From Caldimonas mangrovi (GTDB taxonomy: Bacteria > Pseudomonadota > Gammaproteobacteria > Burkholderiales > Burkholderiaceae_C): a stretch of DNA of 64,000 bases. The stretch's first letter is position 1, and each line of letters begins with the position of its first letter. Positions 8,605-17,745 of this stretch are shown piece by piece. The stretch is from assembly GCF_023721835.1 (NCBI RefSeq), contig NZ_JAMKFE010000018.1, positions 1 to 64,000 of the forward strand, written 5' to 3'. A model generated the notes under the pieces. The model saw only the letters and a program-made list of their open reading frames with translations, ran no database searches and was not told the origin of the DNA. Both the position numbers and the translations under genes were made by a program.

Positions 8605-9210
8605 ATGGCCCGATCGGACCGCAACCGCAGCTGCCTGGCCTGCCAGCCGGAATTCGACGCCCTGATCGCGGCATCGCCCGAAGCCGCGCGCCGCTGGGCG
8701 CTGCTGCCGCGGCGCCGGCTGGCGGCCGGCGCCGCACTGCTGCGCCAGGGCGAGACCGCCGAACACGTCTGGATGGTGCGGCAAGGGCTGTTGCGCTGCT
8801 ATTACCTCGGCGACGACGGCACCGAGCGCAACCGCTCCTTTCAGGCCGAAGGCGCCTGGGTGGGCTGCGGCGCACCGCCCCGCCCCAGCACGAGCCCGTT
8901 CACCATCGAGGCGCTGGAAGCCACCGAGGTGGTGGAGATGCCTTATGCCGACCTGAGCGCCTGCCTCGCCGACCTGCCGGACGCGCGCGCCGTGCTGGAC
9001 GACGGCCTCGGCAGCCTGCTGTCGCGCCAGGCGACGCGCGAGGCGGAATTGCTGCTGCTCGACGCCACGCAGCGCTACCAGGCCTTTCTGCAGGAATACG
9101 GCGACCTGGTGCCGCGCATCGCACTGCACCACGTGGCGAGCTATCTGGGCATCACTAACGTGGCGCTGTCGCGCATACGCGCGCGGCTGGGCATGGTGGC
9201 GATGAAATGA
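8605..9210 (+). CDS. Crp/Fnr family transcriptional regulator
   Basis: A 201-residue cyclic-nucleotide-binding-fold regulator. The N-terminal two thirds form the beta-barrel sensor (for example GAALLRQGETAEHVWMVRQGLLR). The C-terminal stretch has the recognition region HHVASYLGITNVALSRIRARLG, but the winged helix is shorter than in Crp and may lack the wing, as in the small sensor-like members of this family. N-terminal CLAC resembles a pair of cysteines but does not match the four-cysteine Fnr cluster, so oxygen sensing is not implied. It is divergent from the desaturase-like gene with 84 bases between them, which may be its target. Confidence 0.87.
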   Translation: MARSDRNRSCLACQPEFDALIAASPEAARRWALLPRRRLAAGAALLRQGETAEHVWMVRQGLLRCYYLGDDGTERNRSFQAEGAWVGCGAPPRPSTSPFTIEALEATEVVEMPYADLSACLADLPDARAVLDDGLGSLLSRQATREAELLLLDATQRYQAFLQEYGDLVPRIALHHVASYLGITNVALSRIRARLGMVAMK

Positions 9211-9220
9211 CCCAGACCGC

Positions 9221-9706
9221 TCAGGACGCGAGCGCCCGCTCGATGTCCGCCTGCATCGACTCCGGCTTGTCGGTCGGCGCATAGCGCTTCAGCACGCGCC
9301 CGTCGCGACCGACCAGAAACTTCGTGAAGTTCCACTTGATGGCCTTGGTGCCGAGCAGGCCGGGCGCTTCCTCGGTCAGCCAGCGGTACAGCGGGTGCGC
9401 CTGCGGGCCGTTGACCTCGATCTTGCTCATCATCGGGAAGCTGACGCCGTAGTTCAGCGAGCAGAACGACGAGATCTCGGCCTCGCTGCCAGGGTCCTGG
9501 TGGCCGAACTGGTTGCACGGGAAGCCGAGCACGACCAGGCCGCGCTCGCGATACCCCTCCCACAGCTGCTCGAGCCCGGTGAACTGCGGGGTGAAGCCAC
9601 ATTGGCTGGCCGTGTTGACGATCAGCAGCACCTTGCCGCGATGGTCGGCCAGGGCCACCGGCTTGCCGTCGATGCCGGTGGCTTCGAAATCGTAGACGCT
9701 GGGCAT
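9221..9706 (-). CDS. Glutathione peroxidase (thioredoxin/glutathione-dependent)
   Basis: A 161-residue peroxidase of the GPx family that reduces hydrogen peroxide and organic hydroperoxides. The catalytic cysteine is Cys36 in NTASQCGFTPQF, with the conserved Gln in GFPCNQFG and the Trp-Asn pair in KWNFTKFLV; these complete the usual active site. It uses cysteine, not selenocysteine. A strong GGAGGA Shine-Dalgarno precedes the ATG at 9706. It converges with the Crp-type gene with a 10-base gap. Confidence 0.95.
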   Translation of the reverse strand: MPSVYDFEATGIDGKPVALADHRGKVLLIVNTASQCGFTPQFTGLEQLWEGYRERGLVVLGFPCNQFGHQDPGSEAEISSFCSLNYGVSFPMMSKIEVNGPQAHPLYRWLTEEAPGLLGTKAIKWNFTKFLVGRDGRVLKRYAPTDKPESMQADIERALAS

Positions 9707-9910
9707 GGATAGCTCCTCCGTGGGTCTCGGTGCCGGCGATGTTAAGGCGCTTCCCGAGTCCCCGGACACGCCCGCGTCGAGTGCCGAGAGCCGCTCACCG
9801 CACGCCACCCCCGAGGTGTGGGCTTGACGTTGCCCTCGCCATGCCCTGAACATGCTGTTACGTTTTTCCCGACGCGGCGCGCCTCGTCTCTCGCCGCAGG
9901 AGCAAGCTTC

Positions 9911-10813
9911 ATGAGCATCCGTTACCGGGTGGCCGTCCAGGGTTTCAGCGCTTTCGAGAAGGCGACCTTCGAGTCGTTCTTCCGGCTGGCCGCACGTCGT
10001 GCGCCCGCGTACGAATACGTCACCGAGCTGCAGCAGGCCGACTTCGTGGTGACCGACTCCGACCAGCTCGAAGCGCTCGAAGCGGTGCAAGGTGTCGGCC
10101 GGCTGCAACAGTCGGTCTGCATCGGCTCGCGCCCGGCGCAGGGGGCCGCAGCGCAAATGCCACGGCCGATCAACCTGATGCTGCTGCTGCGCCAGCTCGA
10201 CCAGCTGGCCGGCCAAGGCGGCGGCGAGCAGATCCGCGTGCCGGCGCCGGAAGTGCCGGTGACCGCAGCGTCGCCCGTCGTGCGCGCGCCGGCGCCCCGC
10301 CCGTCGGGCGTGACCGACTTCCGCGACAGCAGCACCTTCAGCAATTCGGTGCTGATCGAAGGCGACCAGAAGTTCGACCACATCCTGGTCGTCGACGACA
10401 GCGACGTCGCGCTGCGCTTCATGCAGACGCGCCTGCGCCGCTTCGGCTTCAAGGTCCACCTCGCGCGCAGCGGCGAAGAAGCCCTGGAACGGCTGCTCGA
10501 GCGGCAATTCGAGTTCGTGTTCCTCGACGTGATGATGCAGGGCATGGACGGCTACCAGGCCTGCAAGAGCATCAAGCGCGCGCCTTGTCCGCCCGGGCGG
10601 CGCACGCCGGTCGTCGTGATGCTGACCAGCCGCGCCAGCGCGGTCGACAAGATCCGCGGCACGCTGGCCGGCTGCGACGCCTACCTGACCAAGCCGCTGG
10701 TCGAGGACGAACTGGTGCGCGTGATCGGCGAGCACGACGCGGTGTTCCAGCGCGGCTTCGAAAGCACGGTCGCCGGCGTCGCGACGACCACGCAGCACAG
10801 CGCCGACCGCTGA
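9911..10813 (+). CDS. Response regulator with an uncharacterised N-terminal domain
   Basis: A 300-residue protein. Residues ~1-120 form a domain I cannot name (starts MSIRYRVAVQGFSAFE), followed by a Pro/Ala linker. A CheY-like receiver covers roughly 155-285: acidic pair in ILVVDDSDVA, phosphoacceptor Asp206 in VFLDVMMQGMDG, Thr in VVMLTSR, and Lys in YLTKPL. There is no DNA-binding domain. An AGGAG Shine-Dalgarno precedes the ATG. It is the first gene of the chemosensory cluster and probably acts as its output or as an adaptor, in the place PilG/PilH occupy in Pil/Chp systems. Confidence 0.88.
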   Translation: MSIRYRVAVQGFSAFEKATFESFFRLAARRAPAYEYVTELQQADFVVTDSDQLEALEAVQGVGRLQQSVCIGSRPAQGAAAQMPRPINLMLLLRQLDQLAGQGGGEQIRVPAPEVPVTAASPVVRAPAPRPSGVTDFRDSSTFSNSVLIEGDQKFDHILVVDDSDVALRFMQTRLRRFGFKVHLARSGEEALERLLERQFEFVFLDVMMQGMDGYQACKSIKRAPCPPGRRTPVVVMLTSRASAVDKIRGTLAGCDAYLTKPLVEDELVRVIGEHDAVFQRGFESTVAGVATTTQHSADR

Positions 10814-10896
10814 ACGCGGCACCGGCGCACGGCGGGAGCGCATTGCAAGGCGGTTGACCCTACACTGCGTACCACCCAAAACGCCGGACCGACGCA

Positions 10897-11400
10897 GTGG
10901 ACCCCGCCGCCCAGCCGACCGCCCCTTCCAGCCTTTCCGCCGACGAGCGATCGGCCGACTCCGGCCCGCTGGCCCAGGCCGTGCAATGCGGCCCCTGGGC
11001 GCTGGCCTTTCCGTTCAGCTGGGCGCGCAGCATCGTCGAGGAATTCGAACTGTCCGAGGTGCCGCACGCACCGCCGTGGCTGCTCGGCGCCGCCAACGTC
11101 GACGGCAAGGTGGTGCCGGTGCTCGATCTGGCGCTGTACCTCGACCCGGCGGCCCAGGCCGTCCCCGGCGCCGCCCGCTTGCTGCTGGTGGGCGGCGAAG
11201 GTGAGGACGCGGCGGGCATCGTCTTCAGCGGGCTGCCGGCGATGGCCCGCCCCCAGGCCGACCTGCCGGCGCCGGCCACGCCGCCGGCCCTGGCCGAGTT
11301 CATCACCGGCGCGGCCTCCGACGGCGGCAGCCGGCGCTGGGCGCTGGTCGATGCCCCGGCGCTGCTGGAGGCGCTGTCGGCCGAGCTTGCACTGGCCTGA
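10897..11400 (+). CDS. CheW-like adaptor protein (PilI-type)
   Basis: A 167-residue CheW-domain protein expected to link the receptor encoded next to the CheA kinase. Recognisable CheW features are the small beta-barrel elements WALAFPFSWARSIVEEFELSEVP and the segment PPWLLGAANVDGKVVPVLDLALYL, equivalent to the CheW ...GLINLRGQVIPVIDL motif. It starts with GTG and has a short unstructured N-terminus. The position between response regulator and receptor matches PilI in Pil/Chp clusters. Confidence 0.87.
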   Translation: MDPAAQPTAPSSLSADERSADSGPLAQAVQCGPWALAFPFSWARSIVEEFELSEVPHAPPWLLGAANVDGKVVPVLDLALYLDPAAQAVPGAARLLLVGGEGEDAAGIVFSGLPAMARPQADLPAPATPPALAEFITGAASDGGSRRWALVDAPALLEALSAELALA

Positions 11401-11428
11401 CCCCAGAACAACAACGAGGGAATCACCG

Positions 11429-13966
11429 ATGAACATGCGCCAGAAACTGCTGCTGGCCGGCGGGGGGCTGGGCCTGCTGGGGGCGGTGGTCGCGGCCGTC
11501 GTGCTGGGGCTTGGCGCTCGCGACGTGGCCGGCGCCCGCGCCGACGAGCGCCTGCTGCAACAGCTCGTCGCACAGCGTGACCTGCAGGCCCAGGCCGTGC
11601 GGCAGGAAGTCGCCTACCGGCTCGCCGCGCTGCGCACGCTGGCCGCGCAGCCGGGCACGGTCGAGGCCTTGAAGCAGTTCAAGGCCGCGACCACGGCGAT
11701 GCGCGACAGCGCACCGCCGGGCGCCGGCACGCCGGCCCTGCGCGAGGAAATGCTGGGCTGGCTGCCTCAGCAGTTCGAGCCCGAATGGGCCCGGCACAAC
11801 GTCGACAAGCTGCCCGACCTGACCAAGCTGATCAACGCCCGCTCGCTGCTCAGTGCGCAATTGCAGCAGGCCTTCATCGTGCGCAACCCGCAACCGCCCG
11901 GACGCAAGCAGCAGATGCTGGTCGCCGAAACGCCGTCGCCCTACTCCCAGGCGCACTTGCAGCACCACCGGGCCTTCGACCTCGCGCAGGACCAGTTCGA
12001 CCTGCAGGACCTGCTGCTCGTCGACGGCGAGACCGACCTGATTGTCTACAGCGTCGCGAAGGACCTCGACTTCGCCACCAGCCTCAGCGAAGGCATCGCG
12101 GTCGGCACCCCGCTGGCCGAGGCCTATGCGCGGGTGCGCCGCGCCAAGACGGCAGGCGATGTGGCGCTGTCGGACGCCGCGCCCTACCTGCCGGCCGCCA
12201 ATCGCGTGGTGGTGTTTGCGGCAGCGCCGGTGTTCGACGGCGAGATGCAGATCGGCGTGATCGCGTGGCGCGCCGGCATCGAACGGCTGACGGCTCCGTT
12301 GCTGGCGCCGGTCGCCCCCTCCGCCGGCCCTCCCGCGCCGGCGCCCGACATCTATCTCGTCGGCGCCGACAAGCGCCTGCGCAGCGACCCGCGCACCCTG
12401 CGGGCGAACCCGGCCGCCTACCTCGACGCCCACCCTGGCCTGGCGACCGAAACCAAAGCCCTGGCGCAGCACCGCAGCAGCGGCGTCACGCTGCTGTCGG
12501 CCGACTCGCCGGCCGTCGACGCGGCACTCGCCGGGCAGACCGGCGCTGCGCTCTACCAGGGCGGCGACGAGCAGGCCGTGCTGGCCGCCTATGCACCGTT
12601 GGGCATCGACGGCTTGCGTTGGGTCGTGGTGTCGACGCAGGCGCGTCAGCAGGACGCCGTGCAGGCGCTGATGCAGGGGCTGGCCGGACGGGCGCTGCTG
12701 GCGGCGGTGGCCGCGATGCTGCTCGGCGCCGCACTGATGGCCGTGCTCGCGCGCCGCTGGCTGCAGCCGCTGGGGCTGCTGCAAACCACGCTGGCACGGC
12801 TGGCGCGCGGCGACATGCAGGCCCGCACGCAGTTGCCCCCACGTGACGAACTGGGCGAGGCGGGCCATGCGCTCGACCAGCTGCTCGACGGCCGCCTGGC
12901 ACAACTGCACCACGTGGCGCGCGAGAACGAGTCGCTGAACCAGTCGGTCGTCAACCTGTTGCAGACGGTGTTCCAGATGTCCAACAAGGACCTCGCCGCA
13001 CGCGCCGAGGTGACCGAGGACATCATCGGCACGCTGTCGTCGTCGATCAACCAGCTCGGCGACGAGATGAGCACCACGCTGGCCGAAGTGCAGCAGATCG
13101 CCGAGCAGGTGCGCGTGGCCTGCGAGTTCGTCGGCGAGCAGGCGGTGCGCGTCGACGACACGGCCCAACAGGAACGCGCCGCGCTGGAGGCCATGGCCTC
13201 GAACCTGAACCAGGCGACCTACCAGCTGGCGCAGGTGGCCGCGCTGTCGCAGAACAGCAGCGAGGCCGCCGAACACGCGTCGGGCGCCACCGAGGCCGCG
13301 CTCGGCGCGGTGCAGGACACGGTGCACGGCATGGACCTGCTGCGCGAGTCGATCGCCGAGATGGAAAAGCGCTTCAAGCGGCTGGGCGAGCGCAGCCAGG
13401 AGATCTCCACCGTCGTCAACCTGATCACCGCGATTTCCGAGCGCACCCATGTGCTCGCGCTCAACGCGTCGATGCAGGCCGCCGCCGCGGGCGAGGCCGG
13501 GCGCGGCTTCGCGATGGTGGCGGAAGAAGTACAGCGGCTGTCGGAGTCGGCGCGTCAGGCCACGGCACAGATCGCGCAGCTGGTGCAAAGCATCCAGGTC
13601 GAAACCGGCGACACGCTGCTGACGGTGAACCGGCTGATTTCGCAGGTGGTGCGGCAGTCCGAGCAGGCCCGGCACGCTGGCGCGCAGATGGCCGCGACGC
13701 GCGAGGCCACGGTGCAGCTGATCAACCTGGTACGCCAGATCGCCGCATTCTCGGAACAGCAGGCCACGCTGGCGCGCGACCTGCGCCTGGGCGTCGAGCA
13801 GCTCAACCGCGGCTCGACGCAGACCATCCTCGCGATCGAGCAGCAGACCGAGTCGACGGCCACGTTGGTGGAGTTCGCGCAGCGGCTGTCGGAATCGGTC
13901 GGCCAGTTCAAGCTGCCGCAGCCCACTCACGAAACGGCGCACGCGCCAAAGGACGAGACCCCGTGA
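11429..13966 (+). CDS. Methyl-accepting chemotaxis protein (PilJ-type signalling domain)
   Basis: An 845-residue transmembrane chemoreceptor. A first membrane helix lies at residues ~7-30, a large periplasmic sensor at ~35-415, a second helix at ~415-440 (ALLAAVAAMLLGAALMAVLA), a HAMP domain, then the cytoplasmic coiled-coil signalling domain. The hairpin tip reads ISERTHVLALNASMQAAAAG followed by EAGRGFAMVAEEVQRL, the variant typical of PilJ receptors. The periplasmic part holds two sensor-like units (around DLQDLLLVDGETDLIVYSV and DIYLVGADKRLRSDPRTL), reminiscent of double-Cache domains and not of the usual PilJ sensor. Ligand unknown. The Shine-Dalgarno is GAGGG. Confidence 0.92.
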   Translation: MNMRQKLLLAGGGLGLLGAVVAAVVLGLGARDVAGARADERLLQQLVAQRDLQAQAVRQEVAYRLAALRTLAAQPGTVEALKQFKAATTAMRDSAPPGAGTPALREEMLGWLPQQFEPEWARHNVDKLPDLTKLINARSLLSAQLQQAFIVRNPQPPGRKQQMLVAETPSPYSQAHLQHHRAFDLAQDQFDLQDLLLVDGETDLIVYSVAKDLDFATSLSEGIAVGTPLAEAYARVRRAKTAGDVALSDAAPYLPAANRVVVFAAAPVFDGEMQIGVIAWRAGIERLTAPLLAPVAPSAGPPAPAPDIYLVGADKRLRSDPRTLRANPAAYLDAHPGLATETKALAQHRSSGVTLLSADSPAVDAALAGQTGAALYQGGDEQAVLAAYAPLGIDGLRWVVVSTQARQQDAVQALMQGLAGRALLAAVAAMLLGAALMAVLARRWLQPLGLLQTTLARLARGDMQARTQLPPRDELGEAGHALDQLLDGRLAQLHHVARENESLNQSVVNLLQTVFQMSNKDLAARAEVTEDIIGTLSSSINQLGDEMSTTLAEVQQIAEQVRVACEFVGEQAVRVDDTAQQERAALEAMASNLNQATYQLAQVAALSQNSSEAAEHASGATEAALGAVQDTVHGMDLLRESIAEMEKRFKRLGERSQEISTVVNLITAISERTHVLALNASMQAAAAGEAGRGFAMVAEEVQRLSESARQATAQIAQLVQSIQVETGDTLLTVNRLISQVVRQSEQARHAGAQMAATREATVQLINLVRQIAAFSEQQATLARDLRLGVEQLNRGSTQTILAIEQQTESTATLVEFAQRLSESVGQFKLPQPTHETAHAPKDETP

Positions 13967-14006
13967 TGCCCCGCCCCCGACACGGCAACGCTGCAGGGAG
14001 CGGCCA

Positions 14007-16835
14007 ATGACCCAGCTCGACCAGTTGCTGCAGGTGCTGCAAGAGGAATTCAGCCTCGCCGCCCCCGAGATCGATGCGGCGCTGATGCAATGGCTCAGCG
14101 AGCCGGGCAGCGGGCCGCGCCAGGCCGAGACCGCCGGCACGCTGTTCGGCCGGCTGGCGCAGGCAAGCCGGCTGGTCGGGCTGGAAGGTGCAGCGATCGT
14201 GTTCGATCTGCTGCGCGACACCGCGCAGCTCGGTGCCGAGCTCGAGGGCGACGAGTCGAGCATCGTGCTCGGCTGGCTTGCCGGCTGGCAGCCGCCGATG
14301 GGTGGCTACCTCGACCGCCCGGCCGAAGACGGCGCCGTGAAGGACCTGGCGCTCTACCTCGGGGCCAGCCCCGCCGCGCTGACCGGCGAACAGCTCGACC
14401 AGCTGCTCGAACTGCTGCGCCAGCCGCCGGTGCTACCGCCCGAACTGCAGACCACGACCGCGCCGGCGACCAGCCTGGTGCCCTTGTCGGACGAGGACAT
14501 CTCGCTGGACGTGCCCGACGACGTCGACCCGGCCTTGTTCGACGCCTTCCTGAACGACGCGCCCGGCCAGCTCGAAACCTTGGGCAACGCGGTGCGGGCG
14601 CTGGCCGAAGGCCGTGCCGAACTCGCCGCGCTGCAGGAAGCGCGGCGCGCGGCACACACCTTCAAGGGCAGCGGCAACATCGTCGGCATCCGCGGCATCG
14701 GCCGGCTGGCACACCGCATCGAGGACGTACTGGACCACGCCGTGGCCCGGCGCGGCGAGATTCCGCTGGCGCTCGCCCGCGACCTCGAACAGGCGGTCGC
14801 CTGCCTCGACCAGATGGTCTATGCGCTGCGCGGCGAAGAGGTCGCGCCGGAAGACGGCCTCGCGTGGCTGGAACGCCTGGGCGACTGGGTGCGCGCGATC
14901 GAGCAGGGCACGGTCGACACGCTGACCTTGCAGACCCTGCCGGCCGCACTGGGCGCGCCCGAGACGCCGGCCGAACGGCCTGCAACGCCCGAACCCCGGC
15001 CCGCGTCCGACCGCGCCACCGCCCCGGCGAACGCCGCCATGCCGACCCTGCGCATCGGCGTCGACCGTCTCGACCGGCTGGTGCGCCGGGCCAACCAGGG
15101 CTTGGTGCACCACGGCCGGCTCGAAGAGCACATGCGTCGCATCGAGGAACGGCTGGGCCAGCTCGAATCGAGCAACCGCCAGTTGCGCGACCGCCTGCGC
15201 GACCTGGAGATCGCGATCGACCGCCAGGGCGTCACGCTGCAGGCCCAGGCGCAGACGCAGGGCTCGCGCTTCGATCCGCTCGAGATGGACCGCTACAGCG
15301 AACTGCAATCGCTGTCGCGGTTTGCCAGCGAAACCGTCGCCGACGAGATCGAGCACGCCAGGGCCGCGCGCACTGAAGCGCAGCTCGCCGCGCAAGCCCT
15401 GCGCAAGCAGGGGCAGGAACTGGTCGAGCAGCACCGCGAGCTGCTCGGTGCGCGGCTGGTGTCGGTGCGGCAGGTGGTGGCCCGGCTGCGTCGCAACGTG
15501 ACCCAGACCGCCGCCGCAACGGCCAAGGACGTGCGCCTGGAAATCGAAGGCGAGCACGTGCAGATCGACACCGACGTGCTGGACCGCCTGACCGAGCCGC
15601 TGCTGCACCTGCTGCGCAACGCGGTCGACCACGGCATCGAGCCGCCGGAAGAACGTGCCGCCTTCGGCAAGCCGCGCACCGGCGTCGTGCAACTGCGCTT
15701 CACGCGCGAGAGCCAGTTGATCCGCGTCGAGTGCCGCGACGATGGCCGCGGCCTCGACCTGAGCGCGATCCACGAGCGCGCGGTCGAGCTGGGGCTGCTG
15801 GAACGCAGCACCGAGATCGGCGCTGCCGAGCTGGCGCGGCTGATCCTGCTGCCCGGGTTCTCGACCAAGCCCGAAGTGACCGAAATCTCCGGTCGCGGCG
15901 TCGGCATGGACGTGGTCGCCGACCGTCTTCGCGGCATGAAAGGCCGCATCGACATCGCCACCGAAGCCCTCGCCGGCACCACCTTCACGCTGCAGGTGCC
16001 CGCGACCACCGGGCTGCAGCACGCGCTGCTGGTGCAGGTCGAGGAACAGCTCTACGCGCTGCCGAGCGATGCGGTCGTGCTGGCGCTGGCGGCGGGCCAG
16101 GGCACCGTGGCCGTCACGCCGGGCGGCACCGTGTTCCGCTACGCCGGGCGCGAGCTGCCCTACCAGAAGCTGGCGGCGTGGCTGGGCCTGCCGTCGGGCG
16201 ACACCGGCGGCAGCGTGCGTCCCGTCGTGATCGCCCGCGGCGCGCATGGCGAAGTGGCGCTGGAAGTGGACCGCATCGTCGATTCGCGCGACCTGATCCT
16301 GCAAGACATCGGCCGGCTGCTGCGTCGCGTGCGCGGTGTCGCCGGGGGCGCCTTCCGGCCCGACGGCCGGCTGCTGCTGCTGCTCGACATCGAAGCGCTG
16401 GAGCACGCCTCCAGCTCGCCGATGCGGCGTGAGGCGTCCGCCCAGCTGCGCCGCCGCATGAAAATCGAGCGCAAGCACGCGCTGGTGGTCGACGACGCCA
16501 TCTCGGTGCGCCAGACGCTGTCGCAGTTGCTGCAGGACGCCGGCTACGAGGTCAGCACCGCCCGCGACGGCTTCGACGCGCTCGACGCGCTGATCCGCCG
16601 CAAGGCCGACGTCGTGCTGACCGACCTGGAGATGCCCAACCTCAACGGCCTGGAGCTGACCCGCCGGCTGCGCGAGTCGCGCCTGTGGAAGGACATGCCG
16701 GTGGTGATGATCACCTCGCGCGCGACGAACAAGCACCTCAAGAGCGCCGAGGAAGCCGGCGTCGACGTGTTCCTGACCAAACCCTATGCCGACGACGAGT
16801 TGCTGGCCGAGGTGCGGCGGCTGGTCTCGGCTTGA
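14007..16835 (+). CDS. Hybrid CheA-type histidine kinase with receiver domain (ChpA-like)
   Basis: A 942-residue kinase that should phosphorylate response regulators on signals from the MCP/CheW complex. An N-terminal region without a phosphorylatable His (residues 1-150) is followed by one Hpt domain with His217 in RAAHTFKGSG. A long coiled coil comes next (~345-490), then the ATP-binding domain (N box LRNAVDHGIEPPEER, G1 DDGRGLD, G2 GRGVGMDVV), a CheW-like domain (~670-800), and a C-terminal receiver with Asp873 in VVLTDLEMPN and KP near 928. ChpA usually carries several Hpt domains; only one is intact here. No cheR or cheB is nearby. Confidence 0.93.
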   Translation: MTQLDQLLQVLQEEFSLAAPEIDAALMQWLSEPGSGPRQAETAGTLFGRLAQASRLVGLEGAAIVFDLLRDTAQLGAELEGDESSIVLGWLAGWQPPMGGYLDRPAEDGAVKDLALYLGASPAALTGEQLDQLLELLRQPPVLPPELQTTTAPATSLVPLSDEDISLDVPDDVDPALFDAFLNDAPGQLETLGNAVRALAEGRAELAALQEARRAAHTFKGSGNIVGIRGIGRLAHRIEDVLDHAVARRGEIPLALARDLEQAVACLDQMVYALRGEEVAPEDGLAWLERLGDWVRAIEQGTVDTLTLQTLPAALGAPETPAERPATPEPRPASDRATAPANAAMPTLRIGVDRLDRLVRRANQGLVHHGRLEEHMRRIEERLGQLESSNRQLRDRLRDLEIAIDRQGVTLQAQAQTQGSRFDPLEMDRYSELQSLSRFASETVADEIEHARAARTEAQLAAQALRKQGQELVEQHRELLGARLVSVRQVVARLRRNVTQTAAATAKDVRLEIEGEHVQIDTDVLDRLTEPLLHLLRNAVDHGIEPPEERAAFGKPRTGVVQLRFTRESQLIRVECRDDGRGLDLSAIHERAVELGLLERSTEIGAAELARLILLPGFSTKPEVTEISGRGVGMDVVADRLRGMKGRIDIATEALAGTTFTLQVPATTGLQHALLVQVEEQLYALPSDAVVLALAAGQGTVAVTPGGTVFRYAGRELPYQKLAAWLGLPSGDTGGSVRPVVIARGAHGEVALEVDRIVDSRDLILQDIGRLLRRVRGVAGGAFRPDGRLLLLLDIEALEHASSSPMRREASAQLRRRMKIERKHALVVDDAISVRQTLSQLLQDAGYEVSTARDGFDALDALIRRKADVVLTDLEMPNLNGLELTRRLRESRLWKDMPVVMITSRATNKHLKSAEEAGVDVFLTKPYADDELLAEVRRLVSA

Positions 16836-17719
16836 CCCCAGCGCGCCGGGCCGAGCGCGGCTAGCAACGCGGCGGCCACGATCAGCCCGCCGCCGGCCAG
16901 CGTCTGCGCCGTCAGCATCTCACCCCCCCAGGCCACCGACGACACCGACGCGAACACCACCTCGGTCAGCATCACGACAGCCGTGACGTTCGCCGGCAGC
17001 CGTGCCGCCCCGAACTGGTAGGCCATGTTCGAACACATGAACGCCAGCGCCAGCCCGATGGCCAAGGCCACCCAGGCCGCCTGCGGCGCCGGCGGCCACG
17101 CGATGCCGCGCTCGGGGCCGAGCCCCACCGCCAGGCTGCCGGCAATCACCACGCAGCCGAACAGCATCGCCACCGCCCGCCCTTCCTCGCGGGTGCGGGA
17201 CCCGAGCCGCCGCAGCATCACGCTGTTGAGCGCGAACGCAAAGCCGCCGAGCAGCGCCAGCCAGTCGGCCCGGCCGCTGGGCAGCGGGAACGGCACGCCC
17301 TCGGGCTTGAGCACCACCGCCGCGCCGGCCAGCGCCAGACCGATGCGGAACACCCCGCTCGCCGTGAAGCGCTCGTGCAGCAGCACGCGCGCCAGCAGCA
17401 CCGACCACAGGGGCATCAGGTAGAACAGCAGCACCACGCGCACCACCTCGCCGATGCTGACGGCCCAGTTGAAGGCGGCGTTGGTGGTCCCCGAGGCGAC
17501 GGCCAGGATCCACAGCTGCGGTTGCGCGAGCAACTGCCGCAAACCCTGCGGCCGCCAGGCCAGCAACGCCAGCACGGCAAGCAGGTAGACGATCACCGTG
17601 GTCCACAGCGGGTGCAGCCCGTGACCCTGCAAAGCCCGCAATGGCCACCACGACAGCCCCCAGACGAAGGCGTTGAGCAGCAGCGCGGGAACGGGCCAGG
17701 GCGAGCGTGCGAAGGACAT
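16784..17719 (-). CDS. EamA/DMT-family transporter
   Basis: A 311-residue membrane protein with ten hydrophobic segments in two EamA repeats, typical of drug/metabolite exporters. Family hallmarks are the first helix ending FVWGLSWWPLRAL, and FYLMPLWSVLLARVLLHERFT at the end of repeat one; the second repeat has ANVTAVVMLTEVVFASVSSV. The last ~17 codons lie antisense to the 3' end of the CheA gene (a 52-base convergent overlap), which is unusual. The substrate is not predictable. Confidence 0.88.
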   Translation of the reverse strand: MSFARSPWPVPALLLNAFVWGLSWWPLRALQGHGLHPLWTTVIVYLLAVLALLAWRPQGLRQLLAQPQLWILAVASGTTNAAFNWAVSIGEVVRVVLLFYLMPLWSVLLARVLLHERFTASGVFRIGLALAGAAVVLKPEGVPFPLPSGRADWLALLGGFAFALNSVMLRRLGSRTREEGRAVAMLFGCVVIAGSLAVGLGPERGIAWPPAPQAAWVALAIGLALAFMCSNMAYQFGAARLPANVTAVVMLTEVVFASVSSVAWGGEMLTAQTLAGGGLIVAAALLAALGPARWGQAETSRRTSASNSSSA

Positions 17720-17745
17720 CGCGCGATTGTGCGCGAGCCGGGCGT

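Noticed and set aside
8605-9210. Reading the Crp-type protein as an oxygen sensor of the Fnr class
   Set aside because: Only one Cys-x2-Cys pair is near the N-terminus and the other cysteines needed for a [4Fe-4S] cluster are missing.
11423-14263. A 946-codon open frame on the minus strand covering the receptor gene
   Set aside because: It is antisense to the well-supported MCP and the CheA start, has low-complexity His/Gln/Arg-rich translation and no homology-like motifs. Such long antisense frames are expected in GC-rich codon use.
14433-16736. A 767-codon open frame on the minus strand over the CheA gene
   Set aside because: Antisense to a kinase with clear catalytic motifs; the translation is a low-complexity mix rich in Gln, Arg, His and Val.
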